Origin: Eubacterium sp. | GTDB taxonomy: Bacteria; Bacillota_A; Clostridia; Peptostreptococcales; Anaerovoracaceae | Direction of reading: 5' to 3' | Length of the DNA: 24,209 nt | Assembly (NCBI GenBank): GCA_017425345.1 | Contig: JAFOML010000051.1 | Span: forward strand, 1-24,209 | Shown: positions 1 through 7,558 of the stretch, in pieces | How the letters are laid out: the number at the start of each line of letters is the position of its first letter | How positions within the stretch are numbered: the first letter of the stretch is position 1 | Program-made: the position numbers and the translations under genes | Notes under the pieces: model-generated | What the model saw: the letters and a program-made list of their open reading frames with translations, nothing else | Database searches by the model: none | What the model was told of the DNA's origin: nothing

Positions 1-20
1 AGGACGTAGCGAACGACTGC

Positions 21-135
21 AACGGGCGCCGGGAGCTTCAGCTCCTCCGGGTTTCAGTGGGGGATTATAACCCACCACTGAAAGTCGGAAATGGAACCCG
101 CCGCCTATAGAGGCGGGGGACATCCGGCGCCCGTT
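21..135. other. Four-way-junction structured element (RNA or mobile-element end)
   Basis: Bases 21-32 (AACGGGCGCCGG) are the exact reverse complement of 124-135, forming a 12-bp closing stem. Inside it are three hairpins: 32-36/41-45 (GGAGC, loop TTCA), 52-60/75-83 (TTTCAGTGG with CCACTGAAA, extended by GGG/CCC around an A/T loop), and 97-106/111-119 (CCC-CCGCCT with AGGCGG-GGG, one bulged G). The whole folds as a compact four-way junction with no good coding frame. It could be the right end of an IS200/IS605-type element (omega-RNA-like) whose transposase lies left of the window, or a free-standing structured RNA. The fold is visible; the identity is a guess and the strand is unknown. Confidence 0.45.
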
Positions 136-150
136 ATACCGCACCAGAAA

Positions 151-176
151 AAGGACCGCCCGGAAAGGCGGTCCTT
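151..176 (-). terminator. Intrinsic terminator of the AGCS symporter gene
   Basis: Perfect 10-bp stem AAGGACCGCC (151-160) / GGCGGTCCTT (167-176) with a 6-nt loop. Read on the minus strand it is followed by a T-rich tail (146-150), and it begins 20 bp beyond the symporter stop codon. Confidence 0.85.
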
Positions 177-195
177 ATCGTTATTTCAGCTGTAC

Positions 196-1581
196 TTACA
201 GATCTGCGATCTGTTTATTCACTACCGGAATTGGTGTCGGATCCACGTCATCAATGTTGTTGACGTACCTCTTCAGGTCACCGATAAGCGGTGTGCTCAG
301 TGCCCAGACACCAATAACGTTCGGAACTACCATGAGTCCGTTCAGGATGTCTGCGATGGTCCATACGGTGTTCAGAGCCATGACGCATCCAACGAAGGAC
401 AGGATGACGAACAGAATCTTATACGGAGTGATGATCTTAGGTCCGCACAGATACTCAGCGCAGCGCTCACCGTAGTAAGACCAGCCGAGGATCGTGGAGT
501 ATGCGAACAGTGCCAGCGAGATCGCGATGATCGGACGTCCGACTACCGGGATCAGACCAAATGCCTGGAATGTCAGGACTGTGGTGTCTCCCTGCATGAA
601 CTCCGGATGAGCGATTGCGGAGCTTACCAGCGTGATACCGGTCCGCGCGCAGATGATAACGGTATCCCAGAAGGTACCGGTCATCGATACGAGAGACTGT
701 CTAACCGGGTTTCTGGTCTTAGCAGAAGCTGCTACGATCGGAGCAGATCCCATACCAGACTCATTGGAGAACAGTCCTCTTGCAAATCCATAACGCAGCG
801 CGGATGCTACTGCGAATCCGGACAGACCACCGAATCCAGCCTGTACGGAGAATGCGGACTTGACGATCAGAACGATTGCCTGACCAACAGCTCCGCCGTT
901 GATGATCATAACCCAGAGACATCCGATTACATAGAATGCAGCCATGAACGGGATCAGTCTCTCCGTAACCTTGGTGATGGACTTGACTCCGCCGATGATA
1001 ACGAATGCGGTAAAGATCGCTACCATAATGCCTGCAACCCAGGTCGGAAGACCGAAGTTCTGATTCAGCGCGGTAGAAATCGAGTTCGCCTGCGTCATGC
1101 AGCCGATACCAAATGCAGCGATAGCGCCGAGAAGAGCGAAGATGACGCCCAGCCATTTAGCGTTCATTCCACGCTCCAGAGCAGTGAATGCACCACCGAT
1201 CATACGGCCGTCTTCTGTCTGCTCTCTGTACTTGACGGACATTGCCGTCTCCATGTACTTGGTTGCGATACCAAATACGCCTGTGATCCACATCCAGAAT
1301 ACAGCTCCCGGACCGCCGTTTACGACTGCTGTCGCAACACCGACGATATTTCCGGTACCGATGGTAGCAGCCAGTGCGGTCGTCAGAGCGCCGAACTGTG
1401 ATACCTCACCTTCACCATCCGGATCCGGTGTGACGGAAAGCTTAATACCCTTGATCAGATGCTTCTGAACAACTCCTGTACGGATCGTGCAGAACACGTG
1501 GGTTCCCAGCAATACGATGATTAACGGCAATCCCCATAGCCAGCCGTCAATCGCATCAATTAAGCTAACAAAACCGTCCAT
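196..1581 (-). CDS. Sodium:alanine/glycine symporter (AGCS family)
   Basis: A 461-residue, highly hydrophobic inner-membrane protein of the amino-acid carrier:cation symporter family, which imports alanine or glycine with Na+. The family signature region is visible at about residues 68-92 (ALTTALAATIGTGNIVGVAT, then NGGPGA), followed by KYMETAMSVKYRE near 108-120, and several later membrane segments. The length matches the usual 450-480. The start is the ATG at 1579-1581, preceded by a strong GAAGGAGG site; an in-frame upstream ATG at 1662 lacks one and would add 27 residues. It is a single-gene transcript with its own promoter and terminator. Substrate is inferred from family only. There is no obvious tie to the catabolic genes further right. 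Confidence 0.93.
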   Translation of the reverse strand: MDGFVSLIDAIDGWLWGLPLIIVLLGTHVFCTIRTGVVQKHLIKGIKLSVTPDPDGEGEVSQFGALTTALAATIGTGNIVGVATAVVNGGPGAVFWMWITGVFGIATKYMETAMSVKYREQTEDGRMIGGAFTALERGMNAKWLGVIFALLGAIAAFGIGCMTQANSISTALNQNFGLPTWVAGIMVAIFTAFVIIGGVKSITKVTERLIPFMAAFYVIGCLWVMIINGGAVGQAIVLIVKSAFSVQAGFGGLSGFAVASALRYGFARGLFSNESGMGSAPIVAASAKTRNPVRQSLVSMTGTFWDTVIICARTGITLVSSAIAHPEFMQGDTTVLTFQAFGLIPVVGRPIIAISLALFAYSTILGWSYYGERCAEYLCGPKIITPYKILFVILSFVGCVMALNTVWTIADILNGLMVVPNVIGVWALSTPLIGDLKRYVNNIDDVDPTPIPVVNKQIADL

Positions 1582-1648
1582 ACAAACCTCCTTCAAATAA
1601 TAAAACCAAATAATAACGGATACATAATAATTAATATATGCTAACTTA

Positions 1649-1676
1649 ATTATATCACACAATCTTCACAATTCAA
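1649..1676 (-). promoter_or_regulatory. Sigma-70-type promoter for the AGCS gene
   Basis: On the minus strand TTGAAT (1676-1671) and TATAAT (1654-1649) are separated by 16 bp in an AT-rich region, giving a leader of about 60 nt before the symporter ATG. Confidence 0.5.
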
Positions 1677-1760
1677 TATTTCCCACGAAAATTGTGTTAA
1701 TTTGTCACATGTATACAATTTTAAGATGCTTTTTTCAAAAAATGTGTACTTTCAACAAAC

Positions 1761-1789
1761 TTCACAGATTAGGGGTGTCGTTGTATAAT
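1761..1789 (+). promoter_or_regulatory. Sigma-70-type promoter for nnrE
   Basis: TTCACA (1761-1766), 17-bp spacer, TATAAT (1784-1789). Transcription would start near 1796, about 27 nt before the chosen start codon. Confidence 0.7.
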
Positions 1790-1822
1790 AACATTATGGA
1801 AACAAGGAAAGGAGCCATCATT

Positions 1823-2485
1823 ATGGATAAACAGAACGTCATTACCGGAACCTGCGCCAAGCTCGCGGATGGAATCGCCATGCAGGAGATGGGCATTCCC
1901 TCTCTTACGCTGATGGAGACGGCGTCGGGGGCAGTTGCAGGTTTTGTTGCAGCGAGATACCCCGGCTGCACCGTTACCGTCGCAAGCGGCGTCGGAAACA
2001 ACGGCGCGGACGGACTCTGTGCCGCGCGCTTCCTAAGGAGTGCCGGCTTCTCCCCGGACGTCTACCTCGCAGGCGACATCCGGAAAGGCACCTGGGAGTT
2101 CTACCGCCAGCTCTCCGAGTGGAAACGTGCCGGCGGCAGGATCTTCTTCTATGAGGAAGGCATGATGATCCCCCACCCGGACGTGCTGGTTGACGCGGTC
2201 TTCGGCATCGGACTCAAGCGGCCGATTGAGGGAATCTACCGGAATTTCATCGAGACACTTAACGCAGCTTCTCCGGGAGAGGTCGTCGCGGTGGACGCAC
2301 CTTCGGGCATCAATACTGACACCGGCGAGCTCATGGGCATCGGCATTCGCGCAAACCACACCGTCACATTCGGTCGCAATAAAACAGGCCTCGTGACCGG
2401 AACCGGCGCAGAGTATGCGGGTGAGGTCCACGTCGTGGACATCGGCATTCCGGACGAGGCGTACGAACAAGCTGCACAGCGCTGA
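1823..2485 (+). CDS. nnrE: NAD(P)H-hydrate epimerase (YjeF N-terminal domain only)
   Basis: A 220-residue cytoplasmic repair enzyme that interconverts the R and S forms of damaged hydrated NAD(P)H so that the dehydratase can repair both. Visible YjeF_N motifs are GNNGADGL at 58-65, VDAVFGIGLKRP at 123-134 with the catalytic Asp, and VAVDAPSGINTDTGE at 155-169. There is no C-terminal ADP-dependent dehydratase domain, so this is the epimerase alone rather than the bifunctional fusion; a partner dehydratase is expected elsewhere in the genome. The ATG at 1823 has AAAGGAG upstream; ATGs at 1694 and 1796 lack a ribosome site and would fall before or at the predicted transcript start. It is a monocistronic unit with a terminator directly after it. 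Confidence 0.9.
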   Translation: MDKQNVITGTCAKLADGIAMQEMGIPSLTLMETASGAVAGFVAARYPGCTVTVASGVGNNGADGLCAARFLRSAGFSPDVYLAGDIRKGTWEFYRQLSEWKRAGGRIFFYEEGMMIPHPDVLVDAVFGIGLKRPIEGIYRNFIETLNAASPGEVVAVDAPSGINTDTGELMGIGIRANHTVTFGRNKTGLVTGTGAEYAGEVHVVDIGIPDEAYEQAAQR

Positions 2486-2492
2486 GAATAGT

Positions 2493-2529
2493 AAAAGGCG
2501 ATCCTCTCGCAAGAGACATCGCCTTTTTT
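2493..2529 (+). terminator. Intrinsic terminator after nnrE
   Basis: AAAAGGCGA (2493-2501) pairs with TCGCCTTTT (2519-2527), with an inner CTCT/AGAG stem (2504-2507/2511-2514) and a run of T. The near-symmetric A and T tracts mean it can also stop the convergent minus-strand larE operon, which ends at 2542. Confidence 0.85.
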
Positions 2530-2541
2530 CTATTTCCGTTT

Positions 2542-3519
2542 TCAGTGTGACAGCATGTTCGTCGTGCAAAGGACCGTCACAAGAACACAAATCTCGATCA
2601 TGATCGCGATCTGCAGCGCGGTGTTCACGGCCAGATCGTCCGCGCGCGTTTCCGGCGGCAGATTGGTGTCCAGCACCACCTGGGCGGCGAACATGGCGCG
2701 CGTCTTGGCATCCATGGCAAGGCCGCGGAACGGCTTTTCCTCCCGCATGTAATCATCCGCCTCATCGATCTGCGCTGCGATCACTTCCGCAGGCTCGTCA
2801 AGGGCCGTCATCAGCCCGAGCATCGCGATCTCCCGGCCCTTTCCGTATTTCTGGCCCCGGTCTATCATCTCGTCAAAGACCGCGATCGTCTTGCGGCATT
2901 TGCTCTCGGCATCCCCGGGGAACAAAGCCAGCACCTGCGCCAGCGTCCACACGGCATCCTTATCCCAGAACCGCCCGGCAAGGATCCGGTAGCAGCGCTC
3001 CGCTTCTTCCGCGACCGCAGGGGTCCCCCCTCCGGCTACCGCAAGCAGCGCCGCAAACGGGGTGTCTTCATCGCCCGTCAGGATGCGGTGCTCCCGGTTC
3101 AAAGCCTTCAGCACCTCCCCCGTCTTCGCCGCATACTCCCCGTATGCGTGTTCCGGGACCCGCTCGGCCAGGATCATAGCGGCTCCGACCCGGTATTCGC
3201 TTCCCAGCAGTCTGCCATCCTGGACCGCCTTATAGGCGGCTTTCAGTTTCCTGAGATACTCTGCCGGATCCCCGCTCATCGCCATCCGGCACACGATCGG
3301 CACCATCAGATGCGCCCGGAAATCTGAGAAGATGCCCTCCGATTCCTTTAGGACTCTCCTGCATTCTTTCAGCGTCTCTGCCTCAACTTCCACGCCCTCT
3401 GCTGTAAAAATGCCGGCAGCAGCCGTATACATCACGTTATAGTCCCACTTCAGCGTCTTGCTGATGGTCTCCCGGTTCATTGCGAGGAGCTCGCACCTCT
3501 GTCTCAGTCTCTCGTCCAT
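2542..3519 (-). CDS. DUF4003-like protein of unknown function
   Basis: A 325-residue, mostly alpha-helical protein resembling the Firmicutes DUF4003 family; visible family-like features are the N-terminal WDYNVMYTAAAGIFTAEG stretch and repeated helical segments. No catalytic motif is recognisable. The last 30 residues (ALQIAIMIEICVLVTVL) are hydrophobic and could form a C-terminal membrane anchor. The ATG at 3519 is chosen because AAGGAG lies 7 nt before it; a GTG two codons earlier (3525) is too close to that site. It is the last gene of the larE-larB-DUF3842 transcript, 77 bp after DUF3842, so it may be co-transcribed. Family assignment is from memory of sequence style; the function is unknown. 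Confidence 0.65.
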   Translation of the reverse strand: MDERLRQRCELLAMNRETISKTLKWDYNVMYTAAAGIFTAEGVEVEAETLKECRRVLKESEGIFSDFRAHLMVPIVCRMAMSGDPAEYLRKLKAAYKAVQDGRLLGSEYRVGAAMILAERVPEHAYGEYAAKTGEVLKALNREHRILTGDEDTPFAALLAVAGGGTPAVAEEAERCYRILAGRFWDKDAVWTLAQVLALFPGDAESKCRKTIAVFDEMIDRGQKYGKGREIAMLGLMTALDEPAEVIAAQIDEADDYMREEKPFRGLAMDAKTRAMFAAQVVLDTNLPPETRADDLAVNTALQIAIMIEICVLVTVLCTTNMLSH

Positions 3520-3596
3520 ATCCACTCTCCTTACTCAGAAACACTTATCTGGTCTGCACTGCTGCCACCAGTGGCGAATCTGGCGATCCGTCCCGC

Positions 3597-4010
3597 TCAT
3601 TCACCCGCGCAGGCTGCGCGGATCTTCGCCACCACGTCCGCGACCAGCTCGGAGACCGGCTGGCGGTCCACACCGGCGACGAGGTTATCGCACATATTCA
3701 TCGGGATCATGATCCGGGTCGCAGAAGCCTGCGCAACGGCGAGCGCCATCGCAGGCGTCACCTCACCCAGCAGAGCATCCGCGATGACGATGCCCAGCGG
3801 TCCGATGATGAAGTCGGTATCCCGGCAGGCTACGGTGACCGGATTCTCGCCGGTGGCGCCTTCGTTCGCTCCGGCTTTCAGCATGGTAGCCGTCGAGACA
3901 CTGTTGGTGCCGCACACCCGGATATACGCATCCGGAAACGCTGCTCTGACTGCGCTGACGACTTCTCTCCCGAGACGACCTCCCTGTCCGTCGATTACTA
4001 AGATACGCAT
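3597..4010 (-). CDS. DUF3842 family protein
   Basis: A 137-residue small protein with an N-terminal beta strand and glycine-rich turn (MRILVIDGQGGRLG, residues 1-14), as in a nucleotide-binding Rossmann-like fold. It has the DUF3842 hallmark GTNSVSTATMLKAGANEGATGEN at about 34-56, followed by DFIIGPLGIVIADALLGEVTP. It starts 3 nt after the larB stop codon with GGAGGG in front, so it is almost certainly translationally coupled to larB. Its exact role is unknown. The tight coupling to larB suggests a role around nickel-pincer cofactor synthesis or delivery, but that is inference. Confidence 0.85.
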   Translation of the reverse strand: MRILVIDGQGGRLGREVVSAVRAAFPDAYIRVCGTNSVSTATMLKAGANEGATGENPVTVACRDTDFIIGPLGIVIADALLGEVTPAMALAVAQASATRIMIPMNMCDNLVAGVDRQPVSELVADVVAKIRAACAGE

Positions 4011-4013
4011 TCT

Positions 4014-4766
4014 TTATCCCTCCATATGGTTAATCATGCTGGCCAGATAGCCCGCACCAAATCCATTATCGATATTCACGACGCTGACACCGCTCGCGCA
4101 GGAGTTCAGCATGGCAAGCAGCGCGGTCACTCCGCCGAACGCGGTTCCGTACCCCACACTGGTCGGCACCGCGATCACCGGGCAGTCTGCCAATCCTCCG
4201 ACCACGCTCGCCAGAGCGCCTTCCATGCCGGCGATGGCAATGACGACGCGCGCATTCAGAACGTCGTCCGTATGCGCCAGCAGGCGGTGGATGCCTGCGA
4301 CACCGGCGTCGTAGACGCGGTGGACTTCATTCCCGAGCGTCTCCGCGGTAATGGCCGCCTCCTCCGCTACCGGAATGTCCGAAGTCCCCGCGGTCATCAC
4401 GAGGATATACCCCGGCGCGTCCACCGGAATCATCTGTCCGATCACGGCTGCGCGGGCTTCTTTATAATACGTAAACGGAATATCCTTGTGGAAATACTCC
4501 GCGGCTTCCTCACTCATGCGGGTCACCAGGATCGTGCTCTGCCCGTCTTCCCAGAGCGCGTGCGCGATGCGGTCGATCTGCTCCGGCGTCTTGCTTGCGC
4601 CGTAGATGATCTCGCCGATGCCCTGGCGCAGCCCGCGGTGCGTATCCAGCTTGGCGATATCGATATCGTGGATCGGTTCCATCCGAAGCGCAAGGACTGC
4701 CTCGTCCACGGATGTCTCTCCGTCCGCGACCTGTGTCAGAAGTTCTTTGATCTCTGTCTTAGTCAT
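4014..4766 (-). CDS. larB: LarB, nickel-pincer cofactor biosynthesis (NaAD carboxylase/hydrolase)
   Basis: A 250-residue enzyme of full family length. LarB carboxylates the pyridinium ring of nicotinic acid adenine dinucleotide and hydrolyses its pyrophosphate, giving the dicarboxylated mononucleotide that LarE then sulfurates. The AIR-carboxylase-like C-terminal half is clear: TAGTSDIPVAEEA 125-137, DAGVAGIHRL 153-162, GMEGALASVVGGL 180-192, PTSVGYGTAFGG 201-212. The N-terminal LarB helix region and HRGLRQGIGEIIYG (43-56) are also present. Its start overlaps the larE stop by 8 nt, indicating coupled translation. No key region appears missing. Confidence 0.95.
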   Translation of the reverse strand: MTKTEIKELLTQVADGETSVDEAVLALRMEPIHDIDIAKLDTHRGLRQGIGEIIYGASKTPEQIDRIAHALWEDGQSTILVTRMSEEAAEYFHKDIPFTYYKEARAAVIGQMIPVDAPGYILVMTAGTSDIPVAEEAAITAETLGNEVHRVYDAGVAGIHRLLAHTDDVLNARVVIAIAGMEGALASVVGGLADCPVIAVPTSVGYGTAFGGVTALLAMLNSCASGVSVVNIDNGFGAGYLASMINHMEG

Positions 4767-5514
4767 TTGCCACCCTTCCTTTCAGATCCAGAAATACGGT
4801 TTGGAACCAGGGTTCGATTCCGGCAAGGATCTGTTCTTTCTTTTCTAACAAAGTCTTCATCTGCCCCTCCGGCACCTGGATCAGTGCGCTCTCGCCTCTC
4901 TTGCGGACCCTAAGATCGGTGAAGCCCATCTGCCGGAGCACGTCTTCCGAACGCTCGACCCGGTTCAGGTTTTCCGCTGTGATCTCCTCCCCGGAAGGGA
5001 TTCGGGTCGCCAGGCAGGCATAGCTCGGCTTGTCCCAGGTGAACAGGCCCGCCTCTTTCGAGAGCGCCCGCACATCGTCTTTGGTCAGGCCGCAGAGACG
5101 CAGCGGTGAGAGCACCTTCATTTCTTTCAGCGCCTTCATGCCCGGGCGGTCGTCCGCATCGTCAGAAGCGTTGGTCCCATCGATGATCACGGAATATCCG
5201 TCGCGCTTTGCGGCGGCGAGGATGGCGCCGAAGATTTTGTTCTTACAATAATAGCAGCGATCCTCCGGGTTCGCCGTCACATCCGGGAACTGCAGAATGT
5301 CCTCGGACAGCACGGTGATCTCCGCGCCGATGTCCCCGGCGAGCCGCATGGCGTCATCGTATTCAAACTGCGGCTGGAACGCGGTCTTCATATAGTAGGC
5401 CTTCACGTCCGCACCGTATTTCCGGGCAGCGTAAAGCAGATACGACGAATCCACTCCGCCGGAGAAGCCCATCGCGATCCGGTGATTCTGTTCAAAAAAT
5501 TCCTGTAAGGTCAT
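4759..5514 (-). CDS. larE: LarE, ATP-dependent sulfur transferase for the nickel-pincer cofactor
   Basis: A 251-residue PP-loop enzyme (SGGVDSS at 18-24) that adenylates the LarB product and converts its carboxylates to thiocarboxylates. Three cysteines stand out: Cys87 and Cys90 in RCYYCK and Cys167 in KPSYACLATRIP. In Lactiplantibacillus plantarum LarE a single Cys at the position of the last one is sacrificed per reaction. LarE proteins with three cysteines, such as that of Thermotoga maritima, carry a [4Fe-4S] cluster and can act catalytically, so this is likely the cluster type (inference). It is the first gene of a four-gene minus-strand operon with a near-consensus promoter just upstream and an AAAGGAGGG ribosome site. 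Confidence 0.95.
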   Translation of the reverse strand: MTLQEFFEQNHRIAMGFSGGVDSSYLLYAARKYGADVKAYYMKTAFQPQFEYDDAMRLAGDIGAEITVLSEDILQFPDVTANPEDRCYYCKNKIFGAILAAAKRDGYSVIIDGTNASDDADDRPGMKALKEMKVLSPLRLCGLTKDDVRALSKEAGLFTWDKPSYACLATRIPSGEEITAENLNRVERSEDVLRQMGFTDLRVRKRGESALIQVPEGQMKTLLEKKEQILAGIEPWFQTVFLDLKGRVAND

Positions 5515-5534
5515 TGCACCCTCCTTTTGTAGGA

Positions 5535-5564
5535 ATTATATGCCAAACCGAAGAAGGTTGTCAA
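5535..5564 (-). promoter_or_regulatory. Sigma-70 promoter for larE-larB-DUF3842-DUF4003
   Basis: Minus strand: TTGACA (5564-5559), 18-bp spacer, TATAAT (5540-5535). Both hexamers are perfect consensus. The transcript would begin near 5528, leaving only about 14 nt before the larE ATG, just enough for its ribosome site. Confidence 0.8.
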
Positions 5565-5577
5565 CGAAGCTTCCGAA

Positions 5578-5621
5578 TTGCAACATCAGTTCCGTAATTG
5601 CAACATATGTCCGGTTGCAAC
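5578..5621. promoter_or_regulatory. Three TTGCAAC boxes between larE and the ABC operon
   Basis: TTGCAAC occurs at 5578-5584, 5598-5604 and 5615-5621. The first two sit in a longer 20-bp-spaced direct repeat (AATTGCAACAT). The third coincides with the -35 region of the ABC operon promoter, and the first two lie about 50 and 70 bp upstream of the larE transcript start. The same motif is clustered upstream of the larC and DUF362 promoters, so a shared transcription factor is likely. Confidence 0.5.
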
Positions 5622-5643
5622 GGCAGACTCCCTATGATATAAT
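5615..5643 (+). promoter_or_regulatory. Sigma-70-type promoter for the ABC importer operon
   Basis: TTGCAA (5615-5620), 17-bp spacer, TATAAT (5638-5643). The -35 hexamer is itself one of the TTGCAA boxes, so a protein binding that box would compete with or contact RNA polymerase. Leader length is about 80 nt. Confidence 0.6.
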
Positions 5644-5651
5644 AGGAATAG

Positions 5652-5710
5652 CCACGAAGGCAAGCGGACATCTGAAGATGACCATCTACCTCTCTTCCGT
5701 GGTTTTTGTT
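5652..5710 (+). promoter_or_regulatory. Possible attenuator in the ABC operon leader
   Basis: CCACGAAG (5652-5659) can pair with CTTCCGTGG (5694-5702, one bulged C), and the closing arm is followed at once by a run of T (5703-5716). An inner hairpin CATC/GATG with a TGAA loop (5669-5680) competes with an alternative AGAT/ATCT pairing (5677-5686). The arrangement looks like an intrinsic terminator placed about 20 nt before the first start codon, i.e. a conditional stop. I do not recognise a known riboswitch class. Confidence 0.4.
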
Positions 5711-5729
5711 TTTTTGTAAAAGGTAAGAA

Positions 5730-6731
5730 ATGAAACCAGAACAGAAGAAGACAATCGAATATATACTCCGAAAGACCGCCCAGATGATCCTGGTGCTGGT
5801 AGTATTGTCTGTGATCATCTTCGTGCTGGCGAGGCTTTGTCCGGGAGATCCGCTCCGCGCCTACTACGGCGACGGACTGGACCGCATGAGTGAGACCCAG
5901 AAGGAGCTCGCGCGGGAAAAGCTCGGACTGAACGACTCGCTCCCCGTCCAGTATATCCGCTGGGCGCAGGAACTGTCGCACGGTGATCTCGGACTCTCCT
6001 ACAAGTACAAAAGGCCGGTGACTGAAGTCATCCGGAACGTCTGGGTCAACACGCTCGCCCTGGGAGGCATCTCCTACGTGCTGACGTTCCTGCTTGCGAT
6101 CCTGCTGGGAAGGTTTTGTGCCCTGAGAGAAGGCACCCTGACGGACCGGATCCTGCAGCGTCTCGGCGTGATCTCCGGCAGCATCCCCGCCTTTTTCCTG
6201 GCGCTGCTGCTGATCCTGCTTTTCGCCGTGAACCTGCATCTCTTCCCGGCCGGTGGGGCTTACAGCCTGGGGCATAGTGAAGACCTGGCTGACCGCATCT
6301 GGCATCTCGTGCTCCCGGTGACCGTCCTGGTGCTGGGCCATCTCTGGTACTACGCCTACATGATCCGGAACAAACTGATGGAGGAAACGCGGAAAGACTA
6401 CGTCATGCTCTGCAAGGCGCAGGGGATCCCGGCGAGACAGATCCTGAACCATTACTGCTTTTGGAACATATGTCCGTCGCTGCTGACGATCATGGCGATC
6501 TCTGTTCCTCACATTCTGGGAGGGACGTATGTGGCCGAGATGGTATTTTCCTATCCGGGACTTGGGACACTGAGCTTTGAAAGCGCTTTGTACAAAGACT
6601 ACAACATGCTCATGGCTCTCTGTATGCTGACCGGCCTTGTCGTCGTCCTCTCCAATCTGATCGCGCAGATCATAAGCGAGTTCATCGATCCGCGGATGCA
6701 GTACGAACAGACCTCGGAGGTGGCAGCATGA
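5730..6731 (+). CDS. ABC importer permease 1 (DppB/NikB type)
   Basis: A 333-residue inner-membrane permease of an oligopeptide/dipeptide/nickel ABC importer. The family-typical N-terminal transmembrane segment (about 16-36) precedes the conserved CPGDPLRAYYGDG region (37-49), a hydrophilic domain, and five more hydrophobic segments. The EAA loop that contacts the ATPase is DYVMLCKAQGIPARQIL (223-239). The ATG at 5730 follows AAAAGGT. Its stop overlaps the next permease by four bases (ATGA). Whether it carries peptides or nickel cannot be told from the permease alone; its position divergent from larE favours nickel. Confidence 0.93.
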   Translation: MKPEQKKTIEYILRKTAQMILVLVVLSVIIFVLARLCPGDPLRAYYGDGLDRMSETQKELAREKLGLNDSLPVQYIRWAQELSHGDLGLSYKYKRPVTEVIRNVWVNTLALGGISYVLTFLLAILLGRFCALREGTLTDRILQRLGVISGSIPAFFLALLLILLFAVNLHLFPAGGAYSLGHSEDLADRIWHLVLPVTVLVLGHLWYYAYMIRNKLMEETRKDYVMLCKAQGIPARQILNHYCFWNICPSLLTIMAISVPHILGGTYVAEMVFSYPGLGTLSFESALYKDYNMLMALCMLTGLVVVLSNLIAQIISEFIDPRMQYEQTSEVAA

Positions 6732-7543
6732 AGAAAAAACTGCCCCTGTTCTCACTTGGTTTTCTGGCGCTCATCATCCTCTGCTGCATCTTTGCCAGTG
6801 CGCTGGCGCCCTACTCTCCGGAGACGATGGATTCCTCTGCAGTGAATCTGGCTCCCTGCAGGGAGCACTTTTTCGGGACGGACAATATGGGGAGAGACCT
6901 CTTTACGCTCGTGCTGTACGGCGGGCGCGCCTCCCTCATCATCGGTCTTGCAAGCGCTGTGATCTCCACGTTTATCGCGGTGGTCTACGGAACGGCAAGC
7001 GGTCTTGCCTCCGAACGGACGGACGATCTTCTGATGCGCATCGCAGAACTTGCCATGAGCCTTCCCTCCATTCTGGTGATCCTGTTTCTGCAAGCCGTCT
7101 GGGGTGAAGCGACGTATCTGTCTCTGTCTCTGATCATCGGTGTCACGAGCTGGATGAACATCGCCAAGATCGTCCGGAGCGAAGTCCGGCAGATCGGCGA
7201 GAGCGACTACATCCTCGCGGCGCGCACGATGGGCGGAGGGTTCTGGTACATTCTCAGGCAGCACCTGCTGCCGAACTATGTACCGGCGATCATGTTCATG
7301 GTCGTATCCAATATCAGCGCAGCCATTATCACGGAGTCCACGCTCAGTTATCTGGGACTGGGTCTGCCCCTCACGGAAGTTTCCTGGGGCAGTCTGCTGA
7401 CCATGTCGCAGGAAGCCCTTCTCTCCAATTACTGGTGGATGATCGTGATCCCCGGCGCGGTGCTGATCGCGACCCTCGTATGTATCACGAACCTGGGAGA
7501 ATATATTCGGAAGACAAACACAAGGCTATTCAGCAATCTGTAA
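6728..7543 (+). CDS. ABC importer permease 2 (DppC/NikC type)
   Basis: A 271-residue second permease. The N-terminal transmembrane anchor (about 7-28) is followed by the DppC-family signature HFFGTDNMGRDLFT (around 47-60), a run of transmembrane helices, the coupling loop SDYILAARTMGGGFWYIL (about 158-175), and the conserved ESTLSYLGLGLP segment near 205. It overlaps the preceding gene by ATGA and has CGGAGG upstream, so the two permeases are made stoichiometrically. It is slightly short for the family, which is common for NikC-like members. Confidence 0.93.
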   Translation: MKKKLPLFSLGFLALIILCCIFASALAPYSPETMDSSAVNLAPCREHFFGTDNMGRDLFTLVLYGGRASLIIGLASAVISTFIAVVYGTASGLASERTDDLLMRIAELAMSLPSILVILFLQAVWGEATYLSLSLIIGVTSWMNIAKIVRSEVRQIGESDYILAARTMGGGFWYILRQHLLPNYVPAIMFMVVSNISAAIITESTLSYLGLGLPLTEVSWGSLLTMSQEALLSNYWWMIVIPGAVLIATLVCITNLGEYIRKTNTRLFSNL

Positions 7544-7558
7544 CGAAAGGATAGTATT

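Noticed and set aside
91..1401. 436-codon plus-strand open frame opposite the AGCS gene
   Set aside because: Antisense to a clear symporter; Asp/Arg/Cys-rich nonsense translation and no ribosome site.
5530..5545. Sigma-54-like TGGCAT element upstream of larE on the minus strand
   Set aside because: The -12 half reads TCCTA without the essential GC, while a perfect TTGACA/TATAAT promoter overlaps it.
5586..6755. 389-codon minus-strand frame opposite the first permease
   Set aside because: His/Gln/Asp-rich shadow of a clear permease; it would also run through the ABC promoter region.
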